Origin: Brevibacillus fluminis
GTDB lineage: Bacteria; Bacillota; Bacilli; Brevibacillales; Brevibacillaceae
Length of the DNA: 64,000 nucleotides
NCBI RefSeq assembly: GCF_003710825.1
Contig: NZ_RHHQ01000006.1
Location: 124,001 to 188,000 of the forward strand
Reading direction: 5' to 3'
Shown here one piece after another: positions 53,173 to 61,121 of this stretch. How positions within the stretch are numbered: the first letter of the stretch is position 1; every line of letters starts with the position of its first letter. The notes beneath the pieces were generated by a model. It had not been told where the DNA came from. It was given only the letters and a program-made list of their open reading frames with translations, and made no database searches. The translations under genes and the position numbers were made by a program.

Positions 53173-54330
53173 ATGATCGACCAGTTGAAGCAATGGATAG
53201 AAGCGAATCGGGAAAAAATTGAAGCAACGTATCATGAGCTGCACGGGCTGGCCGAGGTCAGCTGGAAAGAGCACCGCTCGACGGCATACCTGTGCCGTGA
53301 GCTGGAAGCGATGGGCATCGCGTATGAGACATTCCCTGATATTACTGGCGTCATCGCGTATGTAGGGGAAGAGGAGGCAACGCCGGTCGTCGGCCTGCGC
53401 GCCGATATGGACGCGCTTTGGCAGTTGGTCGACGGGAATTGGCAGGCGAATCACTCATGCGGCCACGATGCGCATATGACCATGGCCTTGCATGCGCTGC
53501 GCTGTGTGAAAGAGCTCGGCTTCGAGCCGCAAGGGCGGCTCAAGGTTATCTTTCAGCCTGCCGAGGAGACGGGGGAAGGGGCGCGAACGCTCGTGCAGCA
53601 CGGCGTGATCGATGACCTCGATCATTTGATCGGTATCCACGTGCGTCCTTACTTTGAGGTGCCGTCAGGCTCGGCTTCTCCAGCGATTCGCCACGGAGCC
53701 ATCTCGCAGGTACGCGGCAAGCTGAAGGGGGAGCAGGCGCATGCCGCTCGTCCGAATCTCGGTACGAATGTAGTAGATGCACTCTCGCTCTTGATCACGG
53801 CCGTCAATGCGGTAAAAGTCGATCCGACAACCCCGATGTCGGCTAAGGTGACAATGGTGAAGGCAGGCGGCGACAATCTCAACATCATCCCGGATGAGGC
53901 GCAGTTTGGCCTCGATTTGCGCGCGCAAACCAATGAGGCGATGGAGTGGCTGCTCGCACGCGTCTTGCAGGCGATCGAGGTTGCTGCAACCGCCAACGGT
54001 GCTGTCGTCGAACTGGAGCCAGTCATGCAGCTTCACGCAGCTGTCCCCAATGGGGAAATGGAGCAGCTCGTAGCAAGTGCGATCGCAGAGACGCTCGGTG
54101 AGGAAAAACTTGCCCCTGCGCCAGTCACACCAGGCGGTGAGGATTTCCACTGCTATGCGGTCGAGAAACCGGGGCTTGCCACCACGATGATCGGGCTTGG
54201 CACCGGGCTTTCGCCAGGCTTGCACCATCCACAGATGCGCTTTGACCTTGGCACCCTCGCAAATGGCGTCGCCGTTATGGCAGCCTCCGCGATCAAGCTG
54301 TTGGGACATGCGCCTGAAAATAATTCATGA
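53173..54330 (+). CDS. M20 family amidohydrolase, candidate N-succinyl/N-acyl-L-amino acid deacylase
   Basis: The 385-residue enzyme has the M20D motifs: GLRADMDAL, HSCGHDAHMTMAL, QPAEETGEGA (catalytic Glu pair), the lid region GEQAHAARPNLGTNVV and the closing His in GLHHPQMRFD. This subgroup hydrolyses amide bonds of N-acyl amino acids or peptides. With the racemase and GNAT genes in the same run, the best guess is removal of the succinyl group from the L-product. I start at the ATG at 53173 after GGTGAGGG. It is the last gene of the cluster; a terminator follows nine bases later. Confidence 0.85.
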   Translation: MIDQLKQWIEANREKIEATYHELHGLAEVSWKEHRSTAYLCRELEAMGIAYETFPDITGVIAYVGEEEATPVVGLRADMDALWQLVDGNWQANHSCGHDAHMTMALHALRCVKELGFEPQGRLKVIFQPAEETGEGARTLVQHGVIDDLDHLIGIHVRPYFEVPSGSASPAIRHGAISQVRGKLKGEQAHAARPNLGTNVVDALSLLITAVNAVKVDPTTPMSAKVTMVKAGGDNLNIIPDEAQFGLDLRAQTNEAMEWLLARVLQAIEVAATANGAVVELEPVMQLHAAVPNGEMEQLVASAIAETLGEEKLAPAPVTPGGEDFHCYAVEKPGLATTMIGLGTGLSPGLHHPQMRFDLGTLANGVAVMAASAIKLLGHAPENNS

Positions 54331-54338
54331 TTGGAAAC

Positions 54339-54366
54339 GAGCGGTAGGCAACAACTACCGCTCTTT
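54339..54366 (+). terminator. Terminator of the peptide-salvage cluster
   Basis: GAGCGGTAG and CTACCGCTC form a perfect 9-bp stem with a 7-base loop, followed by TTTCG. The short T-run makes it moderate in strength. Confidence 0.75.
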
Positions 54367-54507
54367 CGCATAAAGTAGTCAGGTAAGAGCTTTTATTCCC
54401 GTTTTTTTTTGGACGCGTCGGCACTCCCAACACATGTTTACCCCTCTACGGAATATGATGTATTATCCAAGGCACGTAACTACCCATTCAGGGAGGTGTG
54501 GCATGGA

Positions 54508-54681
54508 ATGGGCTTTCGCACATTTCGTTATCGCCAGGGGTTCGCCGCAAAACGCGTACTTGGGGTTGCTCTAGCAGTCGGGGGAATGACCATTCTGCTC
54601 GTCGCAACTCCTGCTTGGGTTATGTATGCCGGTCTCGGAGCATCACTCATGGGGGTTGGTTGGTTTTTGTTTGCCAAGTAA
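54508..54681 (+). CDS. Small membrane protein before spoVM
   Basis: The 57-residue product has a basic N-terminus (FRTFRYRQGFAAKR) and two hydrophobic segments (VLGVALAVGGMTILLVA and VMYAGLGASLMGVGWFLF). GGGAGGTG lies ten bases before the ATG at 54508; a GTG at 54496 is in frame. I know no named family. It lies 28 bases before spoVM on the same strand and may share sporulation expression with it. A different reading frame that starts at 54498 gives no sensible protein. Confidence 0.5.
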   Translation: MGFRTFRYRQGFAAKRVLGVALAVGGMTILLVATPAWVMYAGLGASLMGVGWFLFAK

Positions 54682-54709
54682 TCAAGTAATCCGTCAAGGA
54701 GGGGTGAAC

Positions 54710-54793
54710 ATGCGGTTTTATACGATAAAGCTGCCCAAATTCATCGGCGGTATGGTGCGTGCGGTCATCGGGGCCTTCAACAAAAACAAATGA
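54710..54793 (+). CDS. spoVM: Stage V sporulation protein SpoVM
   Basis: SpoVM is an amphipathic helix that senses positive membrane curvature and anchors the SpoIVA coat base to the forespore surface. The 27-residue product reads MRFYTIKLPKFIGGMVRAV, then IGAF and NKNK; it shares the FYTIKLPKF-GG-VRA pattern of B. subtilis SpoVM. AAGGAGGGG is ideally placed. It lies before rpmB as in B. subtilis, on the opposite strand to it. The gene is short enough to be missed by automatic annotation. Confidence 0.95.
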   Translation: MRFYTIKLPKFIGGMVRAVIGAFNKNK

Positions 54794-54884
54794 CAGCATG
54801 CGGAGCGACCACTCCCCCGAATCGGGGGTGATGGTGCCAGCCGTCTCGCCCGAGCAATTAGCAGGATTGAATACGGGGAAAAAG

Positions 54885-54914
54885 AAAAAAAGCACCAGAG
54901 CAGGTGCTTTTTTG
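54885..54914. terminator. Bidirectional terminator between spoVM and rpmB
   Basis: AAAAAGCACC pairs with GGTGCTTTTT, with A- and T-runs on both sides. A further stem ACTCCCCC/GGGGGT lies at about 54810. Confidence 0.85.
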
Positions 54915-54936
54915 CGTTGCGTTTGTGAACAAACGA

Positions 54937-55125
54937 CTATACGCGGGTTACAAGACCGGATTTCAGTGCACGAGTGCTGACATAAACGCGTTTTGGTTTA
55001 CCGTCAACCAGGATGCGCACTTTTTGAACGTTAACACCCCAAGTGCGGCGAGTTGCGCGCATGGAGTGGGAGCGTGCGTTTCCAGCTTTCGCAGATTTAC
55101 CTGTTACGAAACATTTGCGTGACAT
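54937..55125 (-). CDS. rpmB: 50S ribosomal protein L28
   Basis: The 62-residue basic protein starts [21 protein letters not shown] and continues with [14 protein letters not shown] and [12 protein letters not shown], the L28 pattern. Only one Cys is left of the zinc-type set, so it is the zinc-free form. GAGGGAGGTGG precedes the ATG. A likely promoter on the minus strand has TTGCAA and TACTAT hexamers near 55205-55235. Confidence 0.97.
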   Translation of the reverse strand: MSRKCFVTGKSAKAGNARSHSMRATRRTWGVNVQKVRILVDGKPKRVYVSTRALKSGLVTRV

Positions 55126-55362
55126 CTATTTCCACCTCCCTCAAGCAAGTGAAGCGAGAACGCCTAAGCCTACTCTTCATTATTACAAACACTCAGTTAT
55201 AGTAGCATAGCGGAGTGTCAATTGCAATACTTGACAGTGATTTCGACAGAACAAGACAGCTTGGCTGAAAAAGCTTCATTTTCATCAGGGCGTATAGTAG
55301 AATTAGTGGATACGAATGTGATAATGACGGTTTTTGCCGTTTTCTAAAGGAGGATTTCCGAC

Positions 55363-55728
55363 ATGACAGTGGAATTGAGTACGCCTCTAGGAAAAATTGA
55401 CGTAACGGAAGATGTGATCGCCCGGATTGCCGGCGGTGCAGCGATGGAAGTGTTCGGCTTGGTCGGAATGGCTTCGCGCAAAGCACTGAAGGATGGCATT
55501 GCGGAATTGCTCGGTTTGGAAACGTTGAGCAAGGGTGTCGTTGTATTCAACCAAAATGGCGAAGTCAGCCTGGATATGCATATCATCGTCAGCTATGGTA
55601 CGAAAATATCAGAAGTGGCGGGAAACGTCCAGCGTCGCGTTCGTTACACGTTGGAGCAGATGGTTGGGATCGATGTCGCAGCCATCAATATTTACGTGCA
55701 GGGAGTACGTACCGATCGGGACACGTAA
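55363..55728 (+). CDS. yloU: Asp23/Gls24 family protein YloU
   Basis: The 121-residue product has the alkaline-shock-protein fold: GKIDVTEDVIARIAGGAAMEVFGLVGM and VSLDMHIIVSYGTKISEVAGNVQRRV...VGIDVAAINIYVQGV. Such proteins are linked to envelope stress; YloU is paired with the FakA gene in most Bacillota. AAAGGAGG precedes the ATG. It lies 13 bases before fakA. Confidence 0.94.
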   Translation: MTVELSTPLGKIDVTEDVIARIAGGAAMEVFGLVGMASRKALKDGIAELLGLETLSKGVVVFNQNGEVSLDMHIIVSYGTKISEVAGNVQRRVRYTLEQMVGIDVAAINIYVQGVRTDRDT

Positions 55729-55741
55729 GGGAGGAACATAA

Positions 55742-57481
55742 GTGGTACATACGCAACTTGACGGAGATTTGTTTAGCCAGATGGTGTTCCTGGGCGCCGC
55801 CAAGCTACGCACAAATGTAAAAATGGTAGATGCCTTAAATGTGTTTCCGGTGCCGGATGGCGATACCGGGACTAATATGAATATGACGTTCACGACGGGC
55901 GTGGAGGAGCTGGCCAAACGGCAGTCCCCTCACCTAAGTGAGTCGGCGCAGACGCTGGCGAAGGGTCTGTTGATGGGCGCGCGCGGCAATTCCGGTGTGA
56001 TTTTGTCCCAGCTGTTCCGCGGCTTCAGCAAGTCGGTGAGCGGCAAGTCCGAGATTACGGCGCACCAGTTCGCCGATGCGCTGAAAGCAGGTGTTGACAC
56101 TGCGTACCAGGCTGTTATGCGTCCGGTGGAGGGCACGATTTTGACCGTCGCCCGCGAAGCGGCGGAGACAGCGGTACGGGCTGCCCGCGTTTCGGACAAC
56201 CTGACGGCGGTCATGGAGAAAACACTGGAGCAAGCGAAACTAACATTATCGCGTACGCCAGAGTATCTTCCGGTTTTAAAAGAAGTCGGCGTCGTGGATT
56301 CCGGTGGCCAAGGCTTGGTCCTGATCTACGAAGGATTCGTGCAAGCGTTGCACGGCGAGGTTGTGGATGATGCAGACCATGGCCAGCAGGTAGCATCTGT
56401 CGCAGAACTGGAGCAGCTCGTCGCCGAGCAGCACAACGCACAGTTACATATGAAAACCGAGGATATTACGTTTGGCTACTGCACCGAGTTCATGATTCGA
56501 CTTGCGGACAGCACGGAGGCAAACAAGAAAGCGTTTGCAGAGCAGTTGTTCCGCGCCCAGCTGGATCGCATGGGCGATTCGCTCTTGGTAGTCTCCGACG
56601 AAGAGGTGGTCAAAGTCCACATTCATGCGGAGCATCCCGGCGAGGTGCTGAATTATGCGCAGCAATACGGCAGCCTGCACAGGCTGAAGATCGAAAACAT
56701 GCGGGAGCAGCATTCCAATATCGTGAAGGAAGAAGCGACGAAGCACGATTCTGCCGTTCCTGTTCCAGTTGCAGCAGAGGTGCATACGGCTGAGGTTGCC
56801 GCTCCGCAAGCGGAATCAAAGCGCTTGCCATACGGCATCATCGCGGTAGCGGCTGGCCCTGGCATTGCCGAGATTTTTAAAAGCCTTGGCGTTCATGCGG
56901 TAGTCGAAGGCGGACAGACGATGAACCCGAGCACAGAGGATTTCGTCAACGCCATGAACGGGCTTGATGCCGAACGAATCATCATTTTGCCGAACAACAG
57001 CAATATTGTCATGGCTGCTCAGCAATCGGCCGCACTGGTGGATGTACCGGTAGCCGTCATCCCGACCAAGAGCGTCCCGCAGGGGATGACCGCGCTTGTC
57101 TCATTCAATGGCGACGAATCGCTCGATACAAACCAAGAGGCGATGACGGCCGCGATTGCGCAGGTGAAAACCGGACTGGTGACGCATTCCGTCCGCGATA
57201 CGAAGCTGGGCGATGTGGAAATCAAGGAAGGCGACTTCATCGGGATTGCCGATGGCACGATCGTCACCGCGCAGGCGGATATGATGGAAGCAGCCAAAGA
57301 GCTATTGCGCAACATGGTGGACGAGGACACGGGAATCGTATCCATATTGTTGGGTGAAGGAACGCAAGACGAGCAGGGCGAAGCGCTGGTCGCGCAATTG
57401 GCCGACGATCATCCGGATGTAGAGGCGGAGGTCGCCTACGGAGGACAGCCGCTCTATCCGTTCATTTTTGCGGTGGAATAA
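55742..57481 (+). CDS. fakA: Fatty acid kinase catalytic subunit FakA (YloV)
   Basis: FakA phosphorylates fatty acids carried by FakB so that they can enter phospholipid synthesis. The 579-residue protein has an N-terminal DAK kinase domain (VDALNVFPVPDGDTGTNMNMTF with the ATP/metal Asp residues, LLMGARGNSGVILSQLFRG, VDSGGQGLVLIYEGF), a middle domain and a C-terminal EDD-like fold (IIILPNNSNIVMAAQQ). The GTG start has AAGGGAGGAAC before it. The next gene encodes a DegV-family (FakB) partner. Confidence 0.95.
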   Translation: MVHTQLDGDLFSQMVFLGAAKLRTNVKMVDALNVFPVPDGDTGTNMNMTFTTGVEELAKRQSPHLSESAQTLAKGLLMGARGNSGVILSQLFRGFSKSVSGKSEITAHQFADALKAGVDTAYQAVMRPVEGTILTVAREAAETAVRAARVSDNLTAVMEKTLEQAKLTLSRTPEYLPVLKEVGVVDSGGQGLVLIYEGFVQALHGEVVDDADHGQQVASVAELEQLVAEQHNAQLHMKTEDITFGYCTEFMIRLADSTEANKKAFAEQLFRAQLDRMGDSLLVVSDEEVVKVHIHAEHPGEVLNYAQQYGSLHRLKIENMREQHSNIVKEEATKHDSAVPVPVAAEVHTAEVAAPQAESKRLPYGIIAVAAGPGIAEIFKSLGVHAVVEGGQTMNPSTEDFVNAMNGLDAERIIILPNNSNIVMAAQQSAALVDVPVAVIPTKSVPQGMTALVSFNGDESLDTNQEAMTAAIAQVKTGLVTHSVRDTKLGDVEIKEGDFIGIADGTIVTAQADMMEAAKELLRNMVDEDTGIVSILLGEGTQDEQGEALVAQLADDHPDVEAEVAYGGQPLYPFIFAVE

Positions 57482-57500
57482 GGAAAGAGGAAGGTGCAGG

Positions 57501-58358
57501 ATGCCACCGATTGTCATTGTAACCGACAGCGCAGCGGACATCGACGATGCGAAGCGCGCGGAGTGGGGAATTATCAACGTACCGTTGAAGGTGAATCTCG
57601 GTCAGGAAACCTATGCGGACTGGGTGACGATCAAGCCGACAGCGTTTTATCAAAAGCTGCGTGAGACGGGCGTGCTTGCGACAACCTCGCAGCCATCGCC
57701 GCTTGAGTTCGCGGAATGCTTTAAAAAAATTGTGGACGAGCATGGGCCGGACGTGCAGATCATTGCACTGATGCTGTCTGCCGCCCTGTCCGGTACGTAT
57801 CAGTCCGCCTTGATCGGCAAATCGATGCTGGAGGAAGAGGTGGACATCACCATCATCGACTCCCGAAAAGCGTCGTATTTGTATGGCTATGCCGCTGTGC
57901 AGGCCGCCCGCGCGGCCAAAGAGGGCAAGACCAAGCAGCAGGTGCTTGATCTCATCGGACACATTTTAAATGACGTGCAGGTATTCTTTTTGGTCGACAC
58001 GCTGACGTATTTGCAAAAAGGCGGGCGGATCGGCAAAGCGTCCGCATTGATCGGTTCGCTTTTGAATATCAAGCCGATCCTGTCTCTCGATTCGGTCGGC
58101 ACGGTCTTTCCGGTGGACAAGGTTCGCGGTACGAAAAAAGCGATCGCGCGGATTGTCGAAGAACTGCAGGCGTATGCAAAAGGCGAGCCGGTCGTACTCG
58201 GTATCGTTCACGCCGATGCGGAAGCGGAAGCTGCTGAACTGCTAGAGAAGCTGAAGCAAGAATTCAAGGTGACAGATTCCTTTTTGGTGGAGCTTGGCGC
58301 GGTGATCGGTGCACACGCAGGTCCCGGAACATTAGGGTTCGTCATCTCAAAAGCATAG
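57501..58358 (+). CDS. DegV family fatty acid-binding protein (FakB-like)
   Basis: FakB proteins hold a fatty acid for phosphorylation by FakA. The 285-residue product has the DegV start PIVIVTDSAADI, the TSQPSP motif, LSAALSGTYQSA, DTLTYLQKGGRIGKA and the final IGAHAGPGTLGFVI. GAGGAAGGTG precedes the ATG at 57501. It starts 19 bases after fakA, an arrangement that puts enzyme and carrier in one operon; B. subtilis keeps its degV homologues elsewhere. Confidence 0.93.
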   Translation: MPPIVIVTDSAADIDDAKRAEWGIINVPLKVNLGQETYADWVTIKPTAFYQKLRETGVLATTSQPSPLEFAECFKKIVDEHGPDVQIIALMLSAALSGTYQSALIGKSMLEEEVDITIIDSRKASYLYGYAAVQAARAAKEGKTKQQVLDLIGHILNDVQVFFLVDTLTYLQKGGRIGKASALIGSLLNIKPILSLDSVGTVFPVDKVRGTKKAIARIVEELQAYAKGEPVVLGIVHADAEAEAAELLEKLKQEFKVTDSFLVELGAVIGAHAGPGTLGFVISKA

Positions 58359-58371
58359 AACTGTGCGAGGC

Positions 58372-58413
58372 AAAGCCTCTTTTCTACCAATTGGGTGGAG
58401 AAGAGGTTTTTTT
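58372..58413 (+). terminator. Terminator of the yloU-fakA-fakB unit
   Basis: AAGCCTCTTTTCTACC pairs with GGGTGGAGAAGAGG (a few G-T pairs), followed by seven T. Confidence 0.85.
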
Positions 58414-58542
58414 ATTACACGCAGGCTGTAGTAGGGAAGACATAATGATGCCAATACTCAGCCATACTGATAAGGAGAAGACGTGCCACCTGCGGTTACA
58501 TAAAAAGGTGAGACATTTCTAGTAATAAAAATATAAATATAG

Positions 58543-58581
58543 TTACTTGACAAAAGTAAGTAGTTTTCGTATGATACTTAC
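58543..58581 (+). promoter_or_regulatory. doxX promoter overlapped by YodB/CatR-type operator repeats
   Basis: TTGACA at 58547-58552 and TATGAT at 58570-58575 with ideal 17-base spacing form a strong SigA promoter. The symmetric TTACT-N7-AGTAA (58543-58559) covers the -35 box, and GTAAGTA (58556) with TACTTAC (58575) spans the -10. TACT-N7-AGTA is the site known for the redox-sensing DUF24 repressors YodB and CatR, which control a DoxX-like gene (catD) in B. subtilis. Confidence 0.65.
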
Positions 58582-58626
58582 ATAATGTTAGTTCATTACA
58601 AAAAAACATCTTGGAGGTCAAACAAA

Positions 58627-59013
58627 ATGGCAAACCTTGGACTTTTAATCATTCGTTTGGTTGTCGGTCTCATTTTCGCAGCACACGGCACACAGAAACT
58701 GTTCGGCTGGTTCGGCGGACACGGCTTGAAAGGAACTGGCGGCTGGCTGGAATCCATTGGTATCCGTCCTGGTGTACTGATGGCATTCCTCGCCGGAGCT
58801 GGTGAGCTTGTCGGCGGATTGCTGTTCGCGGCTGGCACATTCACATGGCTGGGGGCAGCTCTCATTGTCATTACAATGCTGGTGGCGATTTTCTCCGTCC
58901 ATGGCAAAAACGGTTTCTGGGTTACATCCGGCGGGATTGAGTACAACGTCATTCTGATCGCGATCGCTGTCGGCATCGCGTTGGTCGGTCCTGGCGCTTA
59001 CGTGCTGTTTTAA
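58627..59013 (+). CDS. DoxX family membrane protein (CatD-like)
   Basis: The 128-residue protein has four membrane helices and the family patterns LGLLIIRLVVGLIFAAHGTQKLFGWFGGHG, FLAGAGELVGGLLFAAG and a final helix (VILIAIAVGIALVG). DoxX proteins are linked to quinone or thiol stress and to membrane oxidoreductase complexes. GGAGGTC is well placed before the ATG. It is a single-gene unit with the operator-like promoter above and a terminator below. Confidence 0.9.
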   Translation: MANLGLLIIRLVVGLIFAAHGTQKLFGWFGGHGLKGTGGWLESIGIRPGVLMAFLAGAGELVGGLLFAAGTFTWLGAALIVITMLVAIFSVHGKNGFWVTSGGIEYNVILIAIAVGIALVGPGAYVLF

Positions 59014-59023
59014 ACGGAATCGA

Positions 59024-59062
59024 GAAAAAAACACAGATGCTGACTGCGCATCTGTGTTTTTT
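59024..59062. terminator. Bidirectional terminator after doxX
   Basis: AAAACACAGATGC pairs with GCATCTGTGTTTT, with A- and T-runs on the two strands. It also lies just past the end of the leftward Cys-rich gene. Confidence 0.85.
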
Positions 59063-59075
59063 CATTTGGAGAGGC

Positions 59076-59294
59076 TCAGGTACGTTCTGGGCCATCGGCT
59101 TCGTTTTTTTTGCGCTCGCGTTCGATTTTTGCCGCCACGGTTGCTTTCGGGCTCCAGCAGTTGAATTGATAGGACGGCTGAGTTTGATAGCCGAGACGTT
59201 GACAGTGGTACGTCGTCTTTTTCGCGGCTTCCTTAATCACCTCGAAATGCTGGCAGGTAGCGCAACAGTGATAGCGCTGTGCGGCTTGCTCCAT
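59076..59294 (-). CDS. Small Cys-rich, probably zinc-binding protein
   Basis: The 72-residue product contains HCCATCQHF, then YHCQRLGY and FNCWSPK: four well-spaced Cys in C-x2-C...C...C order that suggest a zinc ribbon or knuckle, followed by a charged tail. I do not recognise a named family. GAGGAGCC precedes the ATG on the minus strand. It lies between doxX and the sda genes, with a shared terminator at its 3' end. Confidence 0.6.
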   Translation of the reverse strand: MEQAAQRYHCCATCQHFEVIKEAAKKTTYHCQRLGYQTQPSYQFNCWSPKATVAAKIERERKKNEADGPERT

Positions 59295-59528
59295 CGAAAG
59301 GCTCCTCTCTCACATGATCGATTGGATGTACTTAGCAGTATAGAGCCTTTGTGAGCAGGTGTCTGTAGGGGAACGTCGGTTGAGCCAAAATTTTTGCAGT
59401 AGGGAAAGCGCCTCATTCGAAAAATCCGCTTCCAATCGATGCCTGATGCGCTTAGACATGTAGCGCTTTCATCCCGACATGATATACTGTACTATGGGTT
59501 TGAAGTGTGTCGGGGGAGGAAAGCTCGC

Positions 59529-60194
59529 GTGAAATATAAAAGTGTATTTGACATTATCGGTCCGGTGATGGTGGGGCCGTCCAGTTCGCATACCGCCGGA
59601 GCAGCGAGAATCGGGCGGATTGCACGTGGCCTGTTTGGTCGCCAGCCGAAAAAGGTGGACGTTACCTTTTACGGCTCGTTTGCCAAAACGTATCAGGGTC
59701 ACGGCTCTGATGTGGCGACGGTAGCAGGGATTCTCGATTTCGACACGTTTGATACGCGTTTAAAAGAATCGCTGCGCATCGCCAAGGAACAGGGCATCGA
59801 CATTTCCCTGCACGTTTCCGAGGCGGTGACGGAGCATCCCAACACCTCCCGCATCCGGCTTGAAGACGAGCAGGGCGCGACAGAGGTGGTAGGGGTATCT
59901 ATCGGTGGTGGAAAAATCGAGATCACCGAAATTGATGGGTTCGCGGTTCAGCTTGGCTTCAATACGCAGACGCTGATGGTATTGCATGAGGATCGCTTCG
60001 GGATGATCGCAGCTGTCGCCAAAATACTGAGCGAGCGCCAGATCAACATCGGTTCGATGGAGGTGTCACGGCATGCGCGGGGCTCCAAGGCGCTGATGGC
60101 GATCGAAGTCGATTCGGTGATTGCACCGGACATTTTGGAGCAAATGGAGCGCATCCCGTCGATCTACCGCGTCTCCTTGCTTTCACCTAGCTAA
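59529..60194 (+). CDS. sdaAB: L-serine dehydratase beta subunit
   Basis: The two-subunit L-serine dehydratase converts serine to pyruvate and ammonia. The 221-residue beta subunit has SVFDIIGPVMVGPSSSHTAGAARIG at the start and an ACT domain near the end (VLHEDRFGMIAAVAKILSERQINIGSMEVSR). I chose the GTG at 59529 with GGAGGAAAG upstream; this gives the usual length, while the longer frame runs into the promoter. The alpha subunit gene follows. Confidence 0.94.
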   Translation: MKYKSVFDIIGPVMVGPSSSHTAGAARIGRIARGLFGRQPKKVDVTFYGSFAKTYQGHGSDVATVAGILDFDTFDTRLKESLRIAKEQGIDISLHVSEAVTEHPNTSRIRLEDEQGATEVVGVSIGGGKIEITEIDGFAVQLGFNTQTLMVLHEDRFGMIAAVAKILSERQINIGSMEVSRHARGSKALMAIEVDSVIAPDILEQMERIPSIYRVSLLSPS

Positions 60195-60234
60195 TCGAGC
60201 ACGTATTTCTTTTCGCACAAGGAGTTGGGGTTTG

Positions 60235-61119
60235 ATGTTTCGCAATATAGCAGAATTGGTTGAAATGGCGCAGTCCCAAAACAAGCGGATTTCACAAGTG
60301 ATGATCGAGGCGGAGATGCAAGTCTCCCAGCGCACGCGCGAGGCGATCATGGAAGATATGATTAAGAATCTGGATGTCATGGAGAGCGCCGTGCAGCGCG
60401 GGCTTCATGAGGATATCCGTTCGCACAGCGGCTTGACGGGCGGCGACGCCAAGAAGCTACAGAACTATATGAAAGAAAAGCCGTTCCTCTCCGGTCCGAC
60501 ATTGTTGAATGCGGTAAGCATGGCGATCGCGGTCAATGAAGTGAACGCAGCGATGGGGACGATCGTGGCGACACCGACGGCAGGGGCATGCGGGATCGTG
60601 CCGGGAACGCTTTTCGCGATTTCGGAAAAGCTGACGCCTACGCGTGAGCAAATGGTCGACTATTTGTTTACAGCAGGTGCGATCGGCTTTTGCATCGCCA
60701 ACAATGCGTTCATTTCCGGCGCAGCGGGCGGCTGCCAGGCCGAGGTCGGTTCGGCTACGGCTATGGCTGCAGCGGCAATCGTGGAGATGGCCGGCGGCAC
60801 GCCGGAGCAATCCGGGCAAGCGGTGGCAATCGCGCTGAAAAACATGTTGGGCTTGGTGTGTGACCCTGTCGCGGGCCTGGTTGAGGTGCCTTGTGTCAAA
60901 CGCAATGCGATGGGTGCCGCGATCGCAACGGTAGCCGCAGACATGGCGCTGGCTGGCATCACAAGCGTGATCCCGCCCGATGAAGTGATCGAGGCAATGT
61001 ATCGGATCGGCTGCACCATGCCGAATACGCTGAAGGAAACCGCGCAAGGAGGGCTGGCTGCTACCCAAACCGGCCGCCTGATCGAAGCGAAAGTTTTCGG
61101 CGTGCAAATCCCGAAATAA
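60235..61119 (+). CDS. sdaAA: L-serine dehydratase alpha subunit (iron-sulphur)
   Basis: The alpha subunit holds the oxygen-sensitive 4Fe-4S cluster that activates serine. The 294-residue protein has TPTAGACGIVPGTLFA, the Cys-containing GLVCDPVAGLVEVPCVKRNAMGAA (two cluster ligands) and SGAAGGCQAEVGSATAMAA. An N-terminal regulatory helix region (MFRNIAELVEMAQ) is usual. AAGGAGTTGGGG precedes the ATG at 60235. It is followed two bases later by recG. Confidence 0.95.
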   Translation: MFRNIAELVEMAQSQNKRISQVMIEAEMQVSQRTREAIMEDMIKNLDVMESAVQRGLHEDIRSHSGLTGGDAKKLQNYMKEKPFLSGPTLLNAVSMAIAVNEVNAAMGTIVATPTAGACGIVPGTLFAISEKLTPTREQMVDYLFTAGAIGFCIANNAFISGAAGGCQAEVGSATAMAAAAIVEMAGGTPEQSGQAVAIALKNMLGLVCDPVAGLVEVPCVKRNAMGAAIATVAADMALAGITSVIPPDEVIEAMYRIGCTMPNTLKETAQGGLAATQTGRLIEAKVFGVQIPK

Positions 61120-61121
61120 GC

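Noticed and set aside
54498-54689. Alternative frame overlapping the small membrane protein before spoVM
   Set aside because: Its product is Ser/Arg-rich nonsense, while the other frame gives a basic start and two clear membrane segments.
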